A DNA stretch of 64,000 bases, from assembly GCF_029433855.1 (NCBI RefSeq), contig NZ_JAROAU010000003.1:1361973-1425972 (forward strand). Direction: 5' to 3'. Both the position numbers and the translations under genes were made by a program. This DNA is from Candidatus Kosakonia sp. 282A-S69 (GTDB taxonomy: Bacteria; Pseudomonadota; Gammaproteobacteria; Enterobacterales; Enterobacteriaceae). The notes beneath the pieces were generated by a model. It saw nothing but the letters and a program-made list of their open reading frames with translations. It was not told the DNA's origin and did no database searches. Below, in pieces: positions 55,616 to 64,000 of this stretch (position 1 is its first letter; each line of letters opens with the position of its first letter).

Positions 55616-56449
55616 ATGATCGTCCATCACCTTAACTGCGGGTGCATGTGCCCGCTCGGCGGCGCGCTATACGATGGCTTCAGCAAAGGGCTGCATGCCC
55701 ACCTGGTCTGCCACTGTCTGCTGATAGAGACTGACCGCGACGGGCTGGTGCTGGTCGATACCGGTTTTGGCCGCGACGATATGCAGGCGCCGCAGCGCCG
55801 TCTGTCGGGCTTCTTTCGCCTGCTGAACAACATCCAGCGCCGTGAGGAGCTGACCGCGCTGTCGCGCATTCAGGCGCTCGGTTTCAGGGCGGAAGATGTG
55901 CGCCATATCGTGCTGACGCATCTCGACTTTGACCATGCCGGTGGCCTGACCGATTTTCCGCATGCGCAGGTACACCTGATGCAGCAGGAGATCGACACCG
56001 CCCAGCAGCGTCACAGCTGGCTCCAGCGCGAGCGCTACCGGCCGGGTCAGTGGAGCGCGCGCTCCGGCTGGCACGGTTATGCGCCACAGTGGGAAAAGTG
56101 GTTTGGTTTTGAGGCGGTCACGGCGCTGCGTGGTCTGCCGCCGGAGATCCTGCTGGTGCCCCTTGCCGGGCATACGCCGGGTCATGCAGGCGTGGCGATC
56201 CAGCGCCCGGAAGGGTGGTTGCTGCACGGCGGGGATGCGTGGTTCTACCGTGAAGAGATGGGGCGTCCTGAACGCCACTGCACACCGGGGCTGCGCTTCT
56301 ATCAGTGGATGATGGGGATGGATAACCGCTCGCGCCGCGTTAACCAGCAGCGCCTGCGGGAACTTTCCTGCGCCCATAAAGAGGATCTGACGCTCTTTTG
56401 CAGCCATGATGCGCTTGAGCTGCGTGCATTGCAGCAGGGCAGGGCATAA
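55616..56449 (+). CDS. Metallo-beta-lactamase-fold hydrolase
   Basis: About 277 residues. The metal motif LTHLDFDHAGG (HxxxDH form), a second His in PLAGHTPGHAGVA, Asp in LHGGDAWF and a late His (FCSHDALEL) give the complete MBL ligand set. No signal peptide, so it is cytosolic. It may hydrolyse lactones or thioesters; the substrate is unknown. AGGAGG is five bases before the ATG at 55616; the ATG at 55613 is too close. It starts about 17 bases after the DUF1264 stop, so the two form an operon ending at the hairpin at 56452. Confidence 0.82.
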   Translation: MIVHHLNCGCMCPLGGALYDGFSKGLHAHLVCHCLLIETDRDGLVLVDTGFGRDDMQAPQRRLSGFFRLLNNIQRREELTALSRIQALGFRAEDVRHIVLTHLDFDHAGGLTDFPHAQVHLMQQEIDTAQQRHSWLQRERYRPGQWSARSGWHGYAPQWEKWFGFEAVTALRGLPPEILLVPLAGHTPGHAGVAIQRPEGWLLHGGDAWFYREEMGRPERHCTPGLRFYQWMMGMDNRSRRVNQQRLRELSCAHKEDLTLFCSHDALELRALQQGRA

Positions 56450-56451
56450 AA

Positions 56452-56477
56452 AAACACACCCCGCAGGGGGTGTGTTT
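56452..56477. terminator. Bidirectional terminator between the MBL gene and katN
   Basis: AAACACACCCC (56452-56462) pairs with GGGGTGTGTTT (56467-56477) around four bases, with A and T runs on both sides. Confidence 0.8.
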
Positions 56478-56494
56478 GTTAACCGCAAGCGGAA

Positions 56495-57373
56495 TTACTT
56501 TTTCGGCTTCGGTTCGCCGATACCGAGCTCAACGCCGGTAATCGGTTCAACAGACGGGTCAGACATGGTGCGGTCGCTCATCGCTTTCACCATCGCCAGC
56601 TGTTCCGGTGTCAGCTGCACCGTAATCAGACCATCGCCACCATCAACGGCCGGCTGCGGATTAGCAACATACTCAAAGTTCTCGTCGCTGTTCCAGCTTC
56701 CGCGCGGATCATCACCTTCCGACATGTTGTAGTAGACGTTACTGTACTGCTCAATCGGCGGCAGTTTACCCGGCGGGAAGTTGTTGCGAATGGAGTAGAG
56801 CGCCTTCTCAAACGACATCATATGCGCCACTTCACGGGTCATCAGGAAGCCGAGTGCATCTTTCACACCCGGATCGTCGGTGACGTTGATCAAGCGCTCA
56901 TAGATGATTTTTGCGCGCGCTTCGGCGGCAATGTTGGAGCGCAAATCAGCGGTGACTTCGCCGATGGTGTCGATGTAGGACGCCGTCCACGGTTTACCCG
57001 CAGAGTTGGTCAGCGCCGGGCCACCGCCGTAGAGCAGGGAGGTGACATGGCTGTCGTTACCGTTCTGCGTCAGGGAGCGGTAGAGCTCCGCTTCGCTTTC
57101 GGTGCCTTCCGCCAGCGCGCCTTTCGCCCCTTTGTTCAGCATGCCGACCAGCGAGCCGATGATTTCGAGGTGGCTGAGTTCTTCGGTCGCGATATCCATC
57201 AGCATCTCTTTACGCCCGGCATCATCATCACCCAGACCCTGAGTAAAGTAGCGGCACGCCGCGGCCAGTTCGCCCTGTGGACCGCCAAACTGCTCAAGCA
57301 GCAGATTGGCGAGACCCGGGTTTGGCTCGCTGACGCGAACCGTATATTGCAGTTGTTTTACGTGACGAAACAT
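56495..57373 (-). CDS. katN: Manganese (non-heme) catalase KatN
   Basis: A 292-residue ferritin-like catalase. The dimanganese ligands are seen in GGPQGELAAACRYF (Glu), ATEELSHLEIIG (Glu, His), AEARAKIIYERL (Glu) and TREVAHMMSFEKAL (Glu, His). The C-terminal extension carries the GDDPRGSW loop of the family. In Salmonella katN is the last gene of the RpoS-dependent yciGFE-katN operon. Here it follows yciE with 24 bases between them, while yciG-yciF lie about 11 kb away. Confidence 0.95.
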   Translation of the reverse strand: MFRHVKQLQYTVRVSEPNPGLANLLLEQFGGPQGELAAACRYFTQGLGDDDAGRKEMLMDIATEELSHLEIIGSLVGMLNKGAKGALAEGTESEAELYRSLTQNGNDSHVTSLLYGGGPALTNSAGKPWTASYIDTIGEVTADLRSNIAAEARAKIIYERLINVTDDPGVKDALGFLMTREVAHMMSFEKALYSIRNNFPPGKLPPIEQYSNVYYNMSEGDDPRGSWNSDENFEYVANPQPAVDGGDGLITVQLTPEQLAMVKAMSDRTMSDPSVEPITGVELGIGEPKPKK

Positions 57374-57397
57374 TGCTTGCCTCCTGAATTCTAATAA

Positions 57398-57904
57398 TTA
57401 TTTTTTCGCTTCTACGCCATCCGCATCGCTGCGAAGCAGGAATTGAGCGGTAACATCCGGAATATGATTCAGCGCCCATTCAGCCATGGCCACTTCTTCG
57501 GCAAGAATGCGTTTGAAAATATCTACGCTGGCGATATCACCGGCTTTTTCCGCTGCGGTGATAAGGGATGTATAACAAGCAATCTCAAATTGCTCAAAGA
57601 CGTAGCTGCTGATGGAGCCTTTAACGACTTCATCCGGTGCAAACATTCCGCCGAAAGCCTGACCCATCGCCGCCATTTTGCTGGTGGCATCTTTCATGAC
57701 CGAACGATTAATATCGTTGCGATCCATAACTTCTTCGATTAATTGGATCTGACCCTGCGTTTCGGTCAGGTGCTGGGCAATACGGGCACGCAGATCCGGG
57801 TAGTTATCGATACGCTCGCTCATGGATTTCAGCATCGACTCAGCCTGTTTTTCCATCGCGTGGGCATCACGTAACCAGTCATGATAATTTTCTTGAGGTG
57901 TCAT
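57398..57904 (-). CDS. yciE: YciE, ferritin-like DUF892 stress protein
   Basis: A 168-residue four-helix protein, a paralogue of YciF with the same metal-site pattern (HLTETQGQIQLIEEVM; EQFEIACYTSLI; EEVAMAEWA). Recalled as close to E. coli YciE (NYHDWLRDAHAMEKQAESML). The start is at 57904; the frame extends upstream without a binding site. It forms a pair with katN. Expected to be induced in stationary phase, as in Salmonella. Confidence 0.92.
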   Translation of the reverse strand: MTPQENYHDWLRDAHAMEKQAESMLKSMSERIDNYPDLRARIAQHLTETQGQIQLIEEVMDRNDINRSVMKDATSKMAAMGQAFGGMFAPDEVVKGSISSYVFEQFEIACYTSLITAAEKAGDIASVDIFKRILAEEVAMAEWALNHIPDVTAQFLLRSDADGVEAKK

Positions 57905-58259
57905 AATGTAATCCTTCTCTTCGTCGTTTTCGCGTAAGGGGAATTGTGTGCCAGCGTTTCGCTTTCGCACCGAAAATATTTTCGCAGTGATGTTTTGTTC
58001 GAATAACGAACCGGGAGTGATTCGCCTTAGTCGTTAATTTAAAGATGTGCAAGTCATCGGCTAATAATAAAATCCTGTGTTTGAAATCGATATTTAATTA
58101 TTAAGCGAAGATATTTCGCACCCACAAATAAAACTAGCTGGTGCTGCGTTTTAGTCAAATTTAGAGAGGAAAAAACCGTTATTACGGCCAGATTGAGAAG
58201 AATCTCAAAGCGGGTTATGCTGGGCGGGGCAAATAAGCGAAACGGCAGAGAAAATATTA
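57905..58259. other. 355-bp divergent gap between yciE and the IclR gene
   Basis: AT-rich in its right half. It must hold the promoters of yciE-katN and of the IclR regulator. I see no gene and no clear operator. Confidence 0.45.
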
Positions 58260-58961
58260 ATGACAAAATTAAACAGTACGGTATTTGATGCGTTTCGCTG
58301 TCTGAATTTACTGGCGACCGGTAATCGCGCGTTTGGCATTCGTGAGATGGCTCGCGAACTGGCGCTGGACTCGGCCAAAGTGACCCGTCTTATGCAGACC
58401 TTACTGGCATTAGAGATGGTGCAGCAGGATGCGAAGCGCAAATATCGCCTCGGCATGGGCATCCACCGCTTATCCGCCAGCGCGATCCACCACTCTGCCT
58501 TTTACACCGCCGCGCTGGAGATGCTGGAGGAGACCGGCAGCCATAACGTCTCGATTGTGATTGGCGTGCTCAGCGGGAACGAGGTGGTCTATCTGCTGCA
58601 TACGCGCGGTGGCAAAAGCATCGCCCGCGCGATTGGCAATTATGCCTCCTGGCCGGTGCGCGATTCAGTCATTGGCATCAAGCTGCTCTCCACCCTGAGC
58701 GATGAGGAGATCATTAACCGTATCGGTATCCACGATTACCATCTTTTGCAGCAGGATATTGAGCAGGCGCGGCAGCACCAGGTGTTTGGCAAGGCGTGGG
58801 CGCCAGGGGATTACCGGCTGGCCTGCATCATCCCGGGGATGCAGGCGGCGATTGCGCTCTCCAACATTACCGGCGATAAGGTCAATATCGACACCCTGCG
58901 CCAGTTTCTCCTCTCCGCCGCGCGCAAGATCAGCGGCGAATCACTCCCCCCGGTGGAGTAA
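58260..58961 (+). CDS. IclR-family transcription regulator of the sugar-acid cluster
   Basis: A 233-residue regulator. The winged helix-turn-helix lies at about 15-65 (FGIREMARELALDSAKVTRLMQTL); the effector domain follows (HNVSIVIGVLSGNEVVYLLHT; PVRDSVIGIKLLS; CIIPGMQAAIALSNITG). IclR regulators often control adjacent sugar-acid genes; here the convergent five-gene operon at 58941-63807 is the likely target. Its 3' end overlaps the last gene of that operon by about 21 bases on the opposite strand. In E. coli the equivalent regulator DgoR is a GntR-type protein, so control has been replaced. Confidence 0.87.
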   Translation: MTKLNSTVFDAFRCLNLLATGNRAFGIREMARELALDSAKVTRLMQTLLALEMVQQDAKRKYRLGMGIHRLSASAIHHSAFYTAALEMLEETGSHNVSIVIGVLSGNEVVYLLHTRGGKSIARAIGNYASWPVRDSVIGIKLLSTLSDEEIINRIGIHDYHLLQQDIEQARQHQVFGKAWAPGDYRLACIIPGMQAAIALSNITGDKVNIDTLRQFLLSAARKISGESLPPVE

Positions 58962-59534
58962 CTGCTGGCAGCGCTGCGCGGTAACCGCCGTCGTTTGCCC
59001 CGGTCTGTAGAGCGATGAACCCACGCCAACGCTGTCGTAGTGGGCCAGATAAGCGGCGGCATTACCGATCTCTACGCCGCCGACCGCAGAGAAGGGCACT
59101 GCTTTCGAGAGCGGGCCTTTGATCATCTGCGGAAAGTTCAGCGGCAGCGCCGAGGCGGGGAAGATCTTCAGCACATCTACCCCCAGTTCGCAGGCGCGAA
59201 AAATTTCACTGCTGCTGAACACCCCGGCGCAGACGCGCAGCCCCTGCTGCTGCGCTGCCTCCACCACTCGCGGATCGAGGTTTGGCGTCAGGATAAACTG
59301 CGCCCCGGCCGCGCGGCACGCAGCCACCTGCTGCGCGGTCAATACGGTTCCTGCCCCAAGCGTGACGGCGTCGCCAAACACCGATGCCACGCGCGTCAGG
59401 CTGCTCTCCCACTGCGGCGAGTTGGTCGTGATCTCGATAGTGGTAATGCCGTGATCGCGCAGGCAGGCCACCTGTTCGATGCACTCAGCGGGGGCAATCC
59501 CGCGCAGGATGGCGACAATCTGCTCAGGTTTCAT
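58941..59534 (-). CDS. dgoA: 2-dehydro-3-deoxy-6-phosphogalactonate aldolase
   Basis: A 197-residue class I aldolase of the KDPG/KDPGal family, cleaving the phosphorylated keto-deoxy acid to pyruvate and glyceraldehyde 3-phosphate. VAILRGIAP, GAGTVLT, FILTPNLDP and the Schiff-base Lys in DVLKIFPAS are present. The start at 59534 overlaps the kinase stop (ATGAAACCTGA); a longer start 15 bases upstream is possible. Last gene of the operon, overlapping the convergent IclR gene. Confidence 0.9.
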   Translation of the reverse strand: MKPEQIVAILRGIAPAECIEQVACLRDHGITTIEITTNSPQWESSLTRVASVFGDAVTLGAGTVLTAQQVAACRAAGAQFILTPNLDPRVVEAAQQQGLRVCAGVFSSSEIFRACELGVDVLKIFPASALPLNFPQMIKGPLSKAVPFSAVGGVEIGNAAAYLAHYDSVGVGSSLYRPGQTTAVTAQRCQQLLHRGE

Positions 59535-60417
59535 CACGGAATACCTCATTCAGCCCGGCGATCAGCGCCTGCTCTGCGTCAAGGGTAGTGAAGGGCAGAC
59601 TGAGCGCCTCGCAGGCCAGGGCATAGCGTGGCAGCAGCGCGCGGCTGCCAATAAAGCAGACGGCTTCTGCGCGTGGATGACCCTGCAGGATCTCATGGGC
59701 GATCAATAAACCTGACAGCCACGCGCCCGCAGCGGCCGGATCGAGATCGCCGAGAATATAGTGTCCGCGACAGCGAAACAGCTCGCTTACCAGCGTCGTT
59801 TCCCCTGATTCCACCTGCCGGGCGGTGGCCACACCGCGCAGAAACGCCTCGTCTGAAGCCGACTGTTCCGGCAGCCCTTTGCCGACTATCGAGTGGTTCA
59901 GCACCAGGCTCCAGAGCTCGCCGGTCATCAGGGTGCGCAGGCTCTCCACCTGCTGCTGCGCGCGGTTGACCGTCAGCCATTTGCTGTGGGTGCCGACGGC
60001 GGCGAAGGTCTGGCCGGGGGTCAGCGTCAGTGCACCGGCGAGCTGCATCTCTTCCCCGCGACAGATCTCCATCACCCGCCGGTCACAAATACCGGGGCGT
60101 AGCGTGACGGGGTTGGGCAGAATACCCGGCAGCGCGCGCCCCTTTGCCGTCAGCTGGGCAAAACTGAGCGGCAACGGCAGATAGCCCGCATCAGCCAGGC
60201 CAATATTGCTGCCGACCATGCCGCATAACAGCACCGGCAGCGTCTCATCCCACCCCTCTTCAAGGCGCAGCAACTGCTCACGCAGAGTATCGGGCAGCGC
60301 CTCGCGCGCGCATTTGCCCACGCCGCACCCGGCCTCCACGCTGCGAAACACCTTGCCGTTACGCACGCTGAGGGCGCGAAAATTGCTGCTGCCCCAGTCC
60401 ACCGCGATGTAGTTCAT
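59524..60417 (-). CDS. dgoK: 2-dehydro-3-deoxygalactonokinase DgoK
   Basis: A 297-residue kinase of the DgoK family with the actin-like opening MNYIAVDWGSSNFRAL (phosphate 1 motif), CGMVGSNIG and the FAAVGTHSKWL segment. It phosphorylates 2-keto-3-deoxygalactonate at C6 for the following aldolase. Overlaps the DapA-family gene by four bases and dgoA by eleven. Normal family length. Confidence 0.9.
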   Translation of the reverse strand: MNYIAVDWGSSNFRALSVRNGKVFRSVEAGCGVGKCAREALPDTLREQLLRLEEGWDETLPVLLCGMVGSNIGLADAGYLPLPLSFAQLTAKGRALPGILPNPVTLRPGICDRRVMEICRGEEMQLAGALTLTPGQTFAAVGTHSKWLTVNRAQQQVESLRTLMTGELWSLVLNHSIVGKGLPEQSASDEAFLRGVATARQVESGETTLVSELFRCRGHYILGDLDPAAAGAWLSGLLIAHEILQGHPRAEAVCFIGSRALLPRYALACEALSLPFTTLDAEQALIAGLNEVFRDET

Positions 60418-61310
60418 CGGCTCGCCTCCAGCACCGCCAGCGGCAGGGCATGGGTAAGATCGCGCAGTTCGTCACGGGTCGCCTCGTCAAGCCCCTTTGC
60501 CGGTTCACGCACCACATCGGTGGCGAAAATTCCCGCCTGGTGCAGCACGGTTTTGTGAATGGCGACCCCCAGCCCCGGCTGTACGCCGTAGCGCAGGAAG
60601 GGGAGGTAGCGGTAAAAAATCGCCTGCGCCTGCTGCTTATCGTGCTGCCAGGCGTGAAGGATAGCGTTAATGACCTCCGGGAATTCGCAGGCGGGCATGG
60701 TGCCGATAATCCCCCGGCGCAGCTCTTCATAGAGAAAAGCGCCATTCAGGCCGCCGAACAGCCCGACACGATCGCCGAGCGCCTGCTTCAGGGCGCTGAT
60801 CTTCAGCGTGGTCGGCGGTTGCTCCACCTTGATGTATTTGATAGAGGGAAAATCCTCGCACAACTTCACCATCGTCGGCACCGGGATGTTCACCCCGGTC
60901 ATCAGCGGCGCATCCTGCACCATAATGTCGATATCGCAGGCGGAGCAGATATCGCGCCAGAAGTTATAGATCTCCTGCGGGCCAGGTTTTACCACTGACG
61001 GCGGGTTGACCATCGCCACCTGCGCCCCCCAGCGCTGTACGCGCTGAATATCGTCGATGGCCACCACCGCAGAGGCGCCACCTGCGGCAGCAATAAGGGG
61101 CAACGCGCCGGTCAGACGTTTTACACAGGCAAACAGCACCTCTTTTTCCCCGGTCGTTAGCGCATAACCTTCCGACGCATTGCCAAACAGCGCCAGCCCG
61201 TCGATCCCCTGGGCCAGCAGAAACTTCACTAACTTCTCGATGGAGCCTAAGTCCACCTCGCCATGCTCATCAAACGCCGTCGCCAGAATGGGCACATTAC
61301 CCTTTAACAT
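60414..61310 (-). CDS. DapA/NAL-family aldolase or dehydratase
   Basis: A 298-residue TIM-barrel enzyme. The Schiff-base lysine is K161 (IKYIKVEQPP). The usual GTTGE motif is replaced by FGNASEGYAL, and the conserved Tyr of the YNxP motif is absent (VQDAP at about 131-135), so the proton relay differs from DapA and NanA. It could cleave or dehydrate a keto-deoxy sugar acid. Because the operon also has the kinase and phospho-aldolase, it offers either a non-phosphorylating side route or acts on a different acid. Overlaps the dehydratase by seven bases. Confidence 0.8.
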   Translation of the reverse strand: MLKGNVPILATAFDEHGEVDLGSIEKLVKFLLAQGIDGLALFGNASEGYALTTGEKEVLFACVKRLTGALPLIAAAGGASAVVAIDDIQRVQRWGAQVAMVNPPSVVKPGPQEIYNFWRDICSACDIDIMVQDAPLMTGVNIPVPTMVKLCEDFPSIKYIKVEQPPTTLKISALKQALGDRVGLFGGLNGAFLYEELRRGIIGTMPACEFPEVINAILHAWQHDKQQAQAIFYRYLPFLRYGVQPGLGVAIHKTVLHQAGIFATDVVREPAKGLDEATRDELRDLTHALPLAVLEASR

Positions 61311-62467
61311 GTGACCTCCATTACCGATTCGCGCACCCGCGCTTCATTGACTGCAATCCCCAGACCTGCACCCTGCGGCAGGGCGTAGTGACCCGCTTCG
61401 CACACCAGCGGCGTATCGAGCAACTGGTTGGCAAGCTCAAACACCGGCGGCTGATACTCAAGCATAAAAAGATTGGGCAGCGCGGCGGCGACGTGGATCG
61501 AGGCGGCGATACAGGGGCCGAGGCCGACGCTGAGGTGTGGCGCAACCTGTAAATTCCAGGTCTGCGCAAGCGAGGCGATATGCATCAGCTCGCTAATGCC
61601 GGTGCGCCCGACGTCCGGCTGCACGATGTCCATTGCCCGCTGCTCGATAAAGGGCCTGAACTGGTAGCGGGTGCGCTCGGTTTCGCCCAGCGCAATCGGC
61701 AGCGGGCTTTTTGCCCGCAGCTCGCGGTGCCCGGCGATATCCTCCGGCAACAGCGGCGCTTCAAGAAAACCGACGCCAAGAGGATGCAGCGCGTTGGCCA
61801 GCTCCGCCGCCTGAGCCACGCTGTAGTTCCAGTGGGCATCGAGAAAGAGAGTCGCTTGCGGCCCGAGGGTGTCGCGAATGGCACGCACATTCTCAATGTC
61901 CTGCTGCACGCCGTAGCCGAGCGCCAGCTTGATGGCATTGAACCCTTTCTGCTGCCAGCGCAACGCCAGCGCGCAGCGCGCCGGGAGATCCGGCTCCGGC
62001 AGGCCGGAGACATAGCAGGGGATCTGCTCGCGAAACGCGCCGCCAAGCAACTGGTAAACCGGCTGATCGAGGATCTGCCCTTTCAAATCCCACAGCGCAA
62101 TATCCACTGCCGCCAGCGCGTCGATGTGATACCCGGTGATATGGCCGCGATCGCGCATCGCGTCATACATCCGCGCATTGAGCACCTGGCTGGCAAAGGG
62201 TGACTGGCCGGTTAACAGCGGTGCAAAGAGTTGCGTAATTAACTCGGCGATCACCTGCGGCACGACGGGGGCGAGGGCTTCGCCCCAGCCGACGTGACCG
62301 CTGTCGGTGGTGATTTTGACAAGGCAGGTCTCCATCTTGCGCGAATAGACGCAGCGGTACTCCGGGCGGTAGTAATAATCGCTGTCACTCGCCTTCACCT
62401 CGCCGCCGAGATAGGGCTGCGGCGCGGTGATTTTGAGCGGGAAACAGTCGATACGGCTGATCTTCAT
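61304..62467 (-). CDS. Enolase-superfamily sugar-acid dehydratase (mandelate racemase subgroup)
   Basis: A 387-residue enzyme. The capping domain (about 1-125) is followed by a barrel with Mg ligands Asp (FLDAHWNY), Glu (FLEAPL) and Glu (LGETERT), and the general-base His region APHLSVGLG. The first catalytic position follows AIKLALG. It would remove water from an aldonic acid such as galactonate to give the keto-deoxy acid used by DgoK. The long loop with DYYYRPEYR near residue 30 is not in E. coli DgoD as I recall it, so the substrate may differ. It starts 18 bases after the MHS transporter stop. Confidence 0.85.
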   Translation of the reverse strand: MKISRIDCFPLKITAPQPYLGGEVKASDSDYYYRPEYRCVYSRKMETCLVKITTDSGHVGWGEALAPVVPQVIAELITQLFAPLLTGQSPFASQVLNARMYDAMRDRGHITGYHIDALAAVDIALWDLKGQILDQPVYQLLGGAFREQIPCYVSGLPEPDLPARCALALRWQQKGFNAIKLALGYGVQQDIENVRAIRDTLGPQATLFLDAHWNYSVAQAAELANALHPLGVGFLEAPLLPEDIAGHRELRAKSPLPIALGETERTRYQFRPFIEQRAMDIVQPDVGRTGISELMHIASLAQTWNLQVAPHLSVGLGPCIAASIHVAAALPNLFMLEYQPPVFELANQLLDTPLVCEAGHYALPQGAGLGIAVNEARVRESVMEVTC

Positions 62468-62484
62468 GACGACTCCAGGTCAGG

Positions 62485-63807
62485 TTAATCGAGGACTTTG
62501 CCGGCGGTCTCTTTGGCGATCCACACGACAATAAAGGAGATAAGGGCAGTGCCCATCACGTACCACGCCGGTGAGAGCGGGTCGCCGGTCAGGGTGATAA
62601 GCCCCGCCGAGGCGAACGGCGTCACGCCGCCAAATACCGCAACGGTGAGGTTGTAGGCGATGGCGATGCTGCCGTAGCGGATGGCGGTCGGGAACAGCTC
62701 AACCATCGCCGCGCCGCAGCCGCCGTTAAACATGGCGACAAAGATGCCGAGCAGGCTCATGGCGGCAATCGAGGCGCCAACCGAGCCCTGGCTCATCAGC
62801 AGCATGGCCGGCCAGGTAAAAAGAATGAAGCCGCCGCAACCCATTAACATGAGCGGCCGCCGGCCCCAGCGATCGGAGAGATAGCCGGTTAGCGGCATAC
62901 AGACCGCCACGCTCAGCAGCCCCAGGGTGGTGATGAGATAGGAGTCGGTGCGGCTGTAGTGCAGATGGGTGGAGAGATAACCCGGCATAAAGGATTGCAG
63001 CACCCAGCTGCTCACCGCTTTCACCACCACAAAGCCGGTGCAAAACAGCAGGGCGGTCATGGAGGTGGAGAGGGTTTTACGCAGCGGTGAGGACTCAAGC
63101 TTGCCGCTGGCTTTTAGCTTATGGAACTCGGCGGAGTCTTCCATATTGCGGCGCATATAGAGCCCCCCGAGACCGAGAGGGGCGGCGAGCAGGAAGGGGA
63201 TGCGCCAGCCCCAGTCGTTCATCGTCGCCTCGCCGAGGGTATGAGTGAGCAGCAGCACCAGCCCGGAGCCGCAGACAAAGGCCATAAAGCTGAAGTTTTC
63301 GCTCCAGCAGGTGAGCGTCGCGCGGCGGTGCGGCGGTGCGCTTTCAGCGAGATAGGTGATCACGCCTGAGCTTTCGCCCCCGGCGGCGAAACCCTGTACC
63401 AGACGGGTGAGCACCAACAGGATCGGCGCGATGATCCCGGCCTGCTGAAAGGTGGGCAAGATGCCCATCACAAAGGTGGAGATGGAGGTGATGACAATCA
63501 CCGTCACCAGCACTTTGCGCCGCCCCTGGCGGTCGCCCATTGAACCGAAGAAGAGGCCGCCGAGCGGGCGCATTAAGAAGCCGGAGCCGAAGACGGCGAA
63601 GGATTTCAGCAGGCCGATCGCCGGGTCGTCGCTGACGAAGAAGTTGCTGGCGATGATCGCCGCCAGCGTGCCGTACAGGCCAAAGTCAAACCATTCGATA
63701 AAGTGCCCGACGCCCGCCGAAAGCATGATCCTGGCGGTGCGGCGGGCTGGCACGTTTTGCTCTGCGCCGTCGAGGCCTGTGCGCGGCTGTGAGGTGGTGT
63801 GCTCCAT
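62485..63807 (-). CDS. MFS transporter, metabolite:H+ symporter (MHS) family
   Basis: A 440-residue, 12-helix transporter. GHFIEWFDFGLYGTLAA near residue 35, GDRQGRRKVLV in loop 2-3, and RLVQGFAAGGESSGVITYLAE in helix 4-5 are MHS (ProP/ShiA/KgtP) signatures. E. coli uses DgoT of another MFS family for galactonate, so this is a different uptake route. It is the first gene of the operon; the promoter must lie in 63808-64000. Substrate, by neighbourhood, a sugar acid. Confidence 0.88.
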   Translation of the reverse strand: MEHTTSQPRTGLDGAEQNVPARRTARIMLSAGVGHFIEWFDFGLYGTLAAIIASNFFVSDDPAIGLLKSFAVFGSGFLMRPLGGLFFGSMGDRQGRRKVLVTVIVITSISTFVMGILPTFQQAGIIAPILLVLTRLVQGFAAGGESSGVITYLAESAPPHRRATLTCWSENFSFMAFVCGSGLVLLLTHTLGEATMNDWGWRIPFLLAAPLGLGGLYMRRNMEDSAEFHKLKASGKLESSPLRKTLSTSMTALLFCTGFVVVKAVSSWVLQSFMPGYLSTHLHYSRTDSYLITTLGLLSVAVCMPLTGYLSDRWGRRPLMLMGCGGFILFTWPAMLLMSQGSVGASIAAMSLLGIFVAMFNGGCGAAMVELFPTAIRYGSIAIAYNLTVAVFGGVTPFASAGLITLTGDPLSPAWYVMGTALISFIVVWIAKETAGKVLD

Positions 63808-63987
63808 TGAGCCTCCCGTAGTGAGTAGGGTATCTGCGTTGTTGTTATCGTCCGGGGAGTGTTGGGGATCGCAGGCTGACAGGCGAGCGGCATGTCACAT
63901 TGCGTGAGGCTTATCAAAAATTGCGCGGAGAAAGTGCTTCATATAGTGAAGCAGTAAGGTTTACCTACATGGATGCAATGCGCTTTT

Positions 63988-64000
63988 GTAGGCCGGATAA
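63988..64000. repeat. Partial REP unit at the window edge
   Basis: GTAGGCCGGATAA at the last 13 bases matches the start of the REP units at 41684 and 41893. The rest is outside the window. Confidence 0.7.

Overview
The window looks like chromosomal DNA of a Gram-negative enteric bacterium (Enterobacteriaceae). The DcuS/DcuR, FumA/B-type fumarase, Mqo, YciE/F/G, KatN and AdhP products are read as close relatives of E. coli/Salmonella proteins from memory of those sequences, and enteric REP elements are present. The accessory content (type VI secretion, soluble NADH:fumarate reductase, sugar-acid cluster) suggests a Kosakonia/Enterobacter/Klebsiella-like genus, but the genus cannot be fixed without a search. 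No rRNA, tRNA, CRISPR array or insertion sequence was seen.

Layout. (1) 1-21900: the distal half of a type VI secretion (T6SS) locus. Baseplate genes tagJ, tssE, tssF and tssG overlap by a few bases, then come clpV and a PpkA-like kinase, closed by tandem hairpins. Next are a DcrB/EagR-like chaperone and vgrG, whose 3' third switches abruptly to AT-rich DNA. A cargo module follows (DUF2169 adaptor with pentapeptide repeats, a second pentapeptide protein, DUF3540, PAAR-like DUF4150). It is flanked on both sides by a decaying array of small one-TM proteins (families A, B and C here) and then by three exported proteins of unknown function. This array is the best candidate for an undescribed system: probable immunity or orphan-immunity genes exchanged together with the VgrG tail.

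(2) 21900-31920: an anaerobic C4-dicarboxylate locus. FumB-like fumarase and a DASS transporter lie divergent from an OYE/FMN-bind/FAD fumarate reductase, followed by its flavin transferase ApbE and by convergent dcuSR. A perfect FNR-type palindrome lies in the divergent intergenic region. Together they would import C4-dicarboxylates, dehydrate malate to fumarate and reduce fumarate with NADH.

(3) 32000-44400: single genes (MurQ-like protein, Mqo, alpha/beta hydrolase, S1 protease), then a sigma54 activator divergent from an aldehyde dehydrogenase/alcohol dehydrogenase pair with a good -24/-12 promoter, a six-unit REP array, a second GAPDH and a GlxA-type AraC regulator.

(4) 44700-58000: stress genes yciG-yciF and yciE-katN. 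Salmonella has these four contiguous; here they are separated by about 11 kb holding a translationally coupled formate dehydrogenase-DUF1641-cytochrome bd operon, katG, an OBAP-type lipoprotein and a metallo-beta-lactamase-fold protein.

(5) 58200-63800: an IclR regulator facing a tightly overlapping five-gene sugar-acid catabolic operon (MHS transporter, enolase-superfamily dehydratase, DapA-family lyase, KDGal kinase, KDPGal aldolase).
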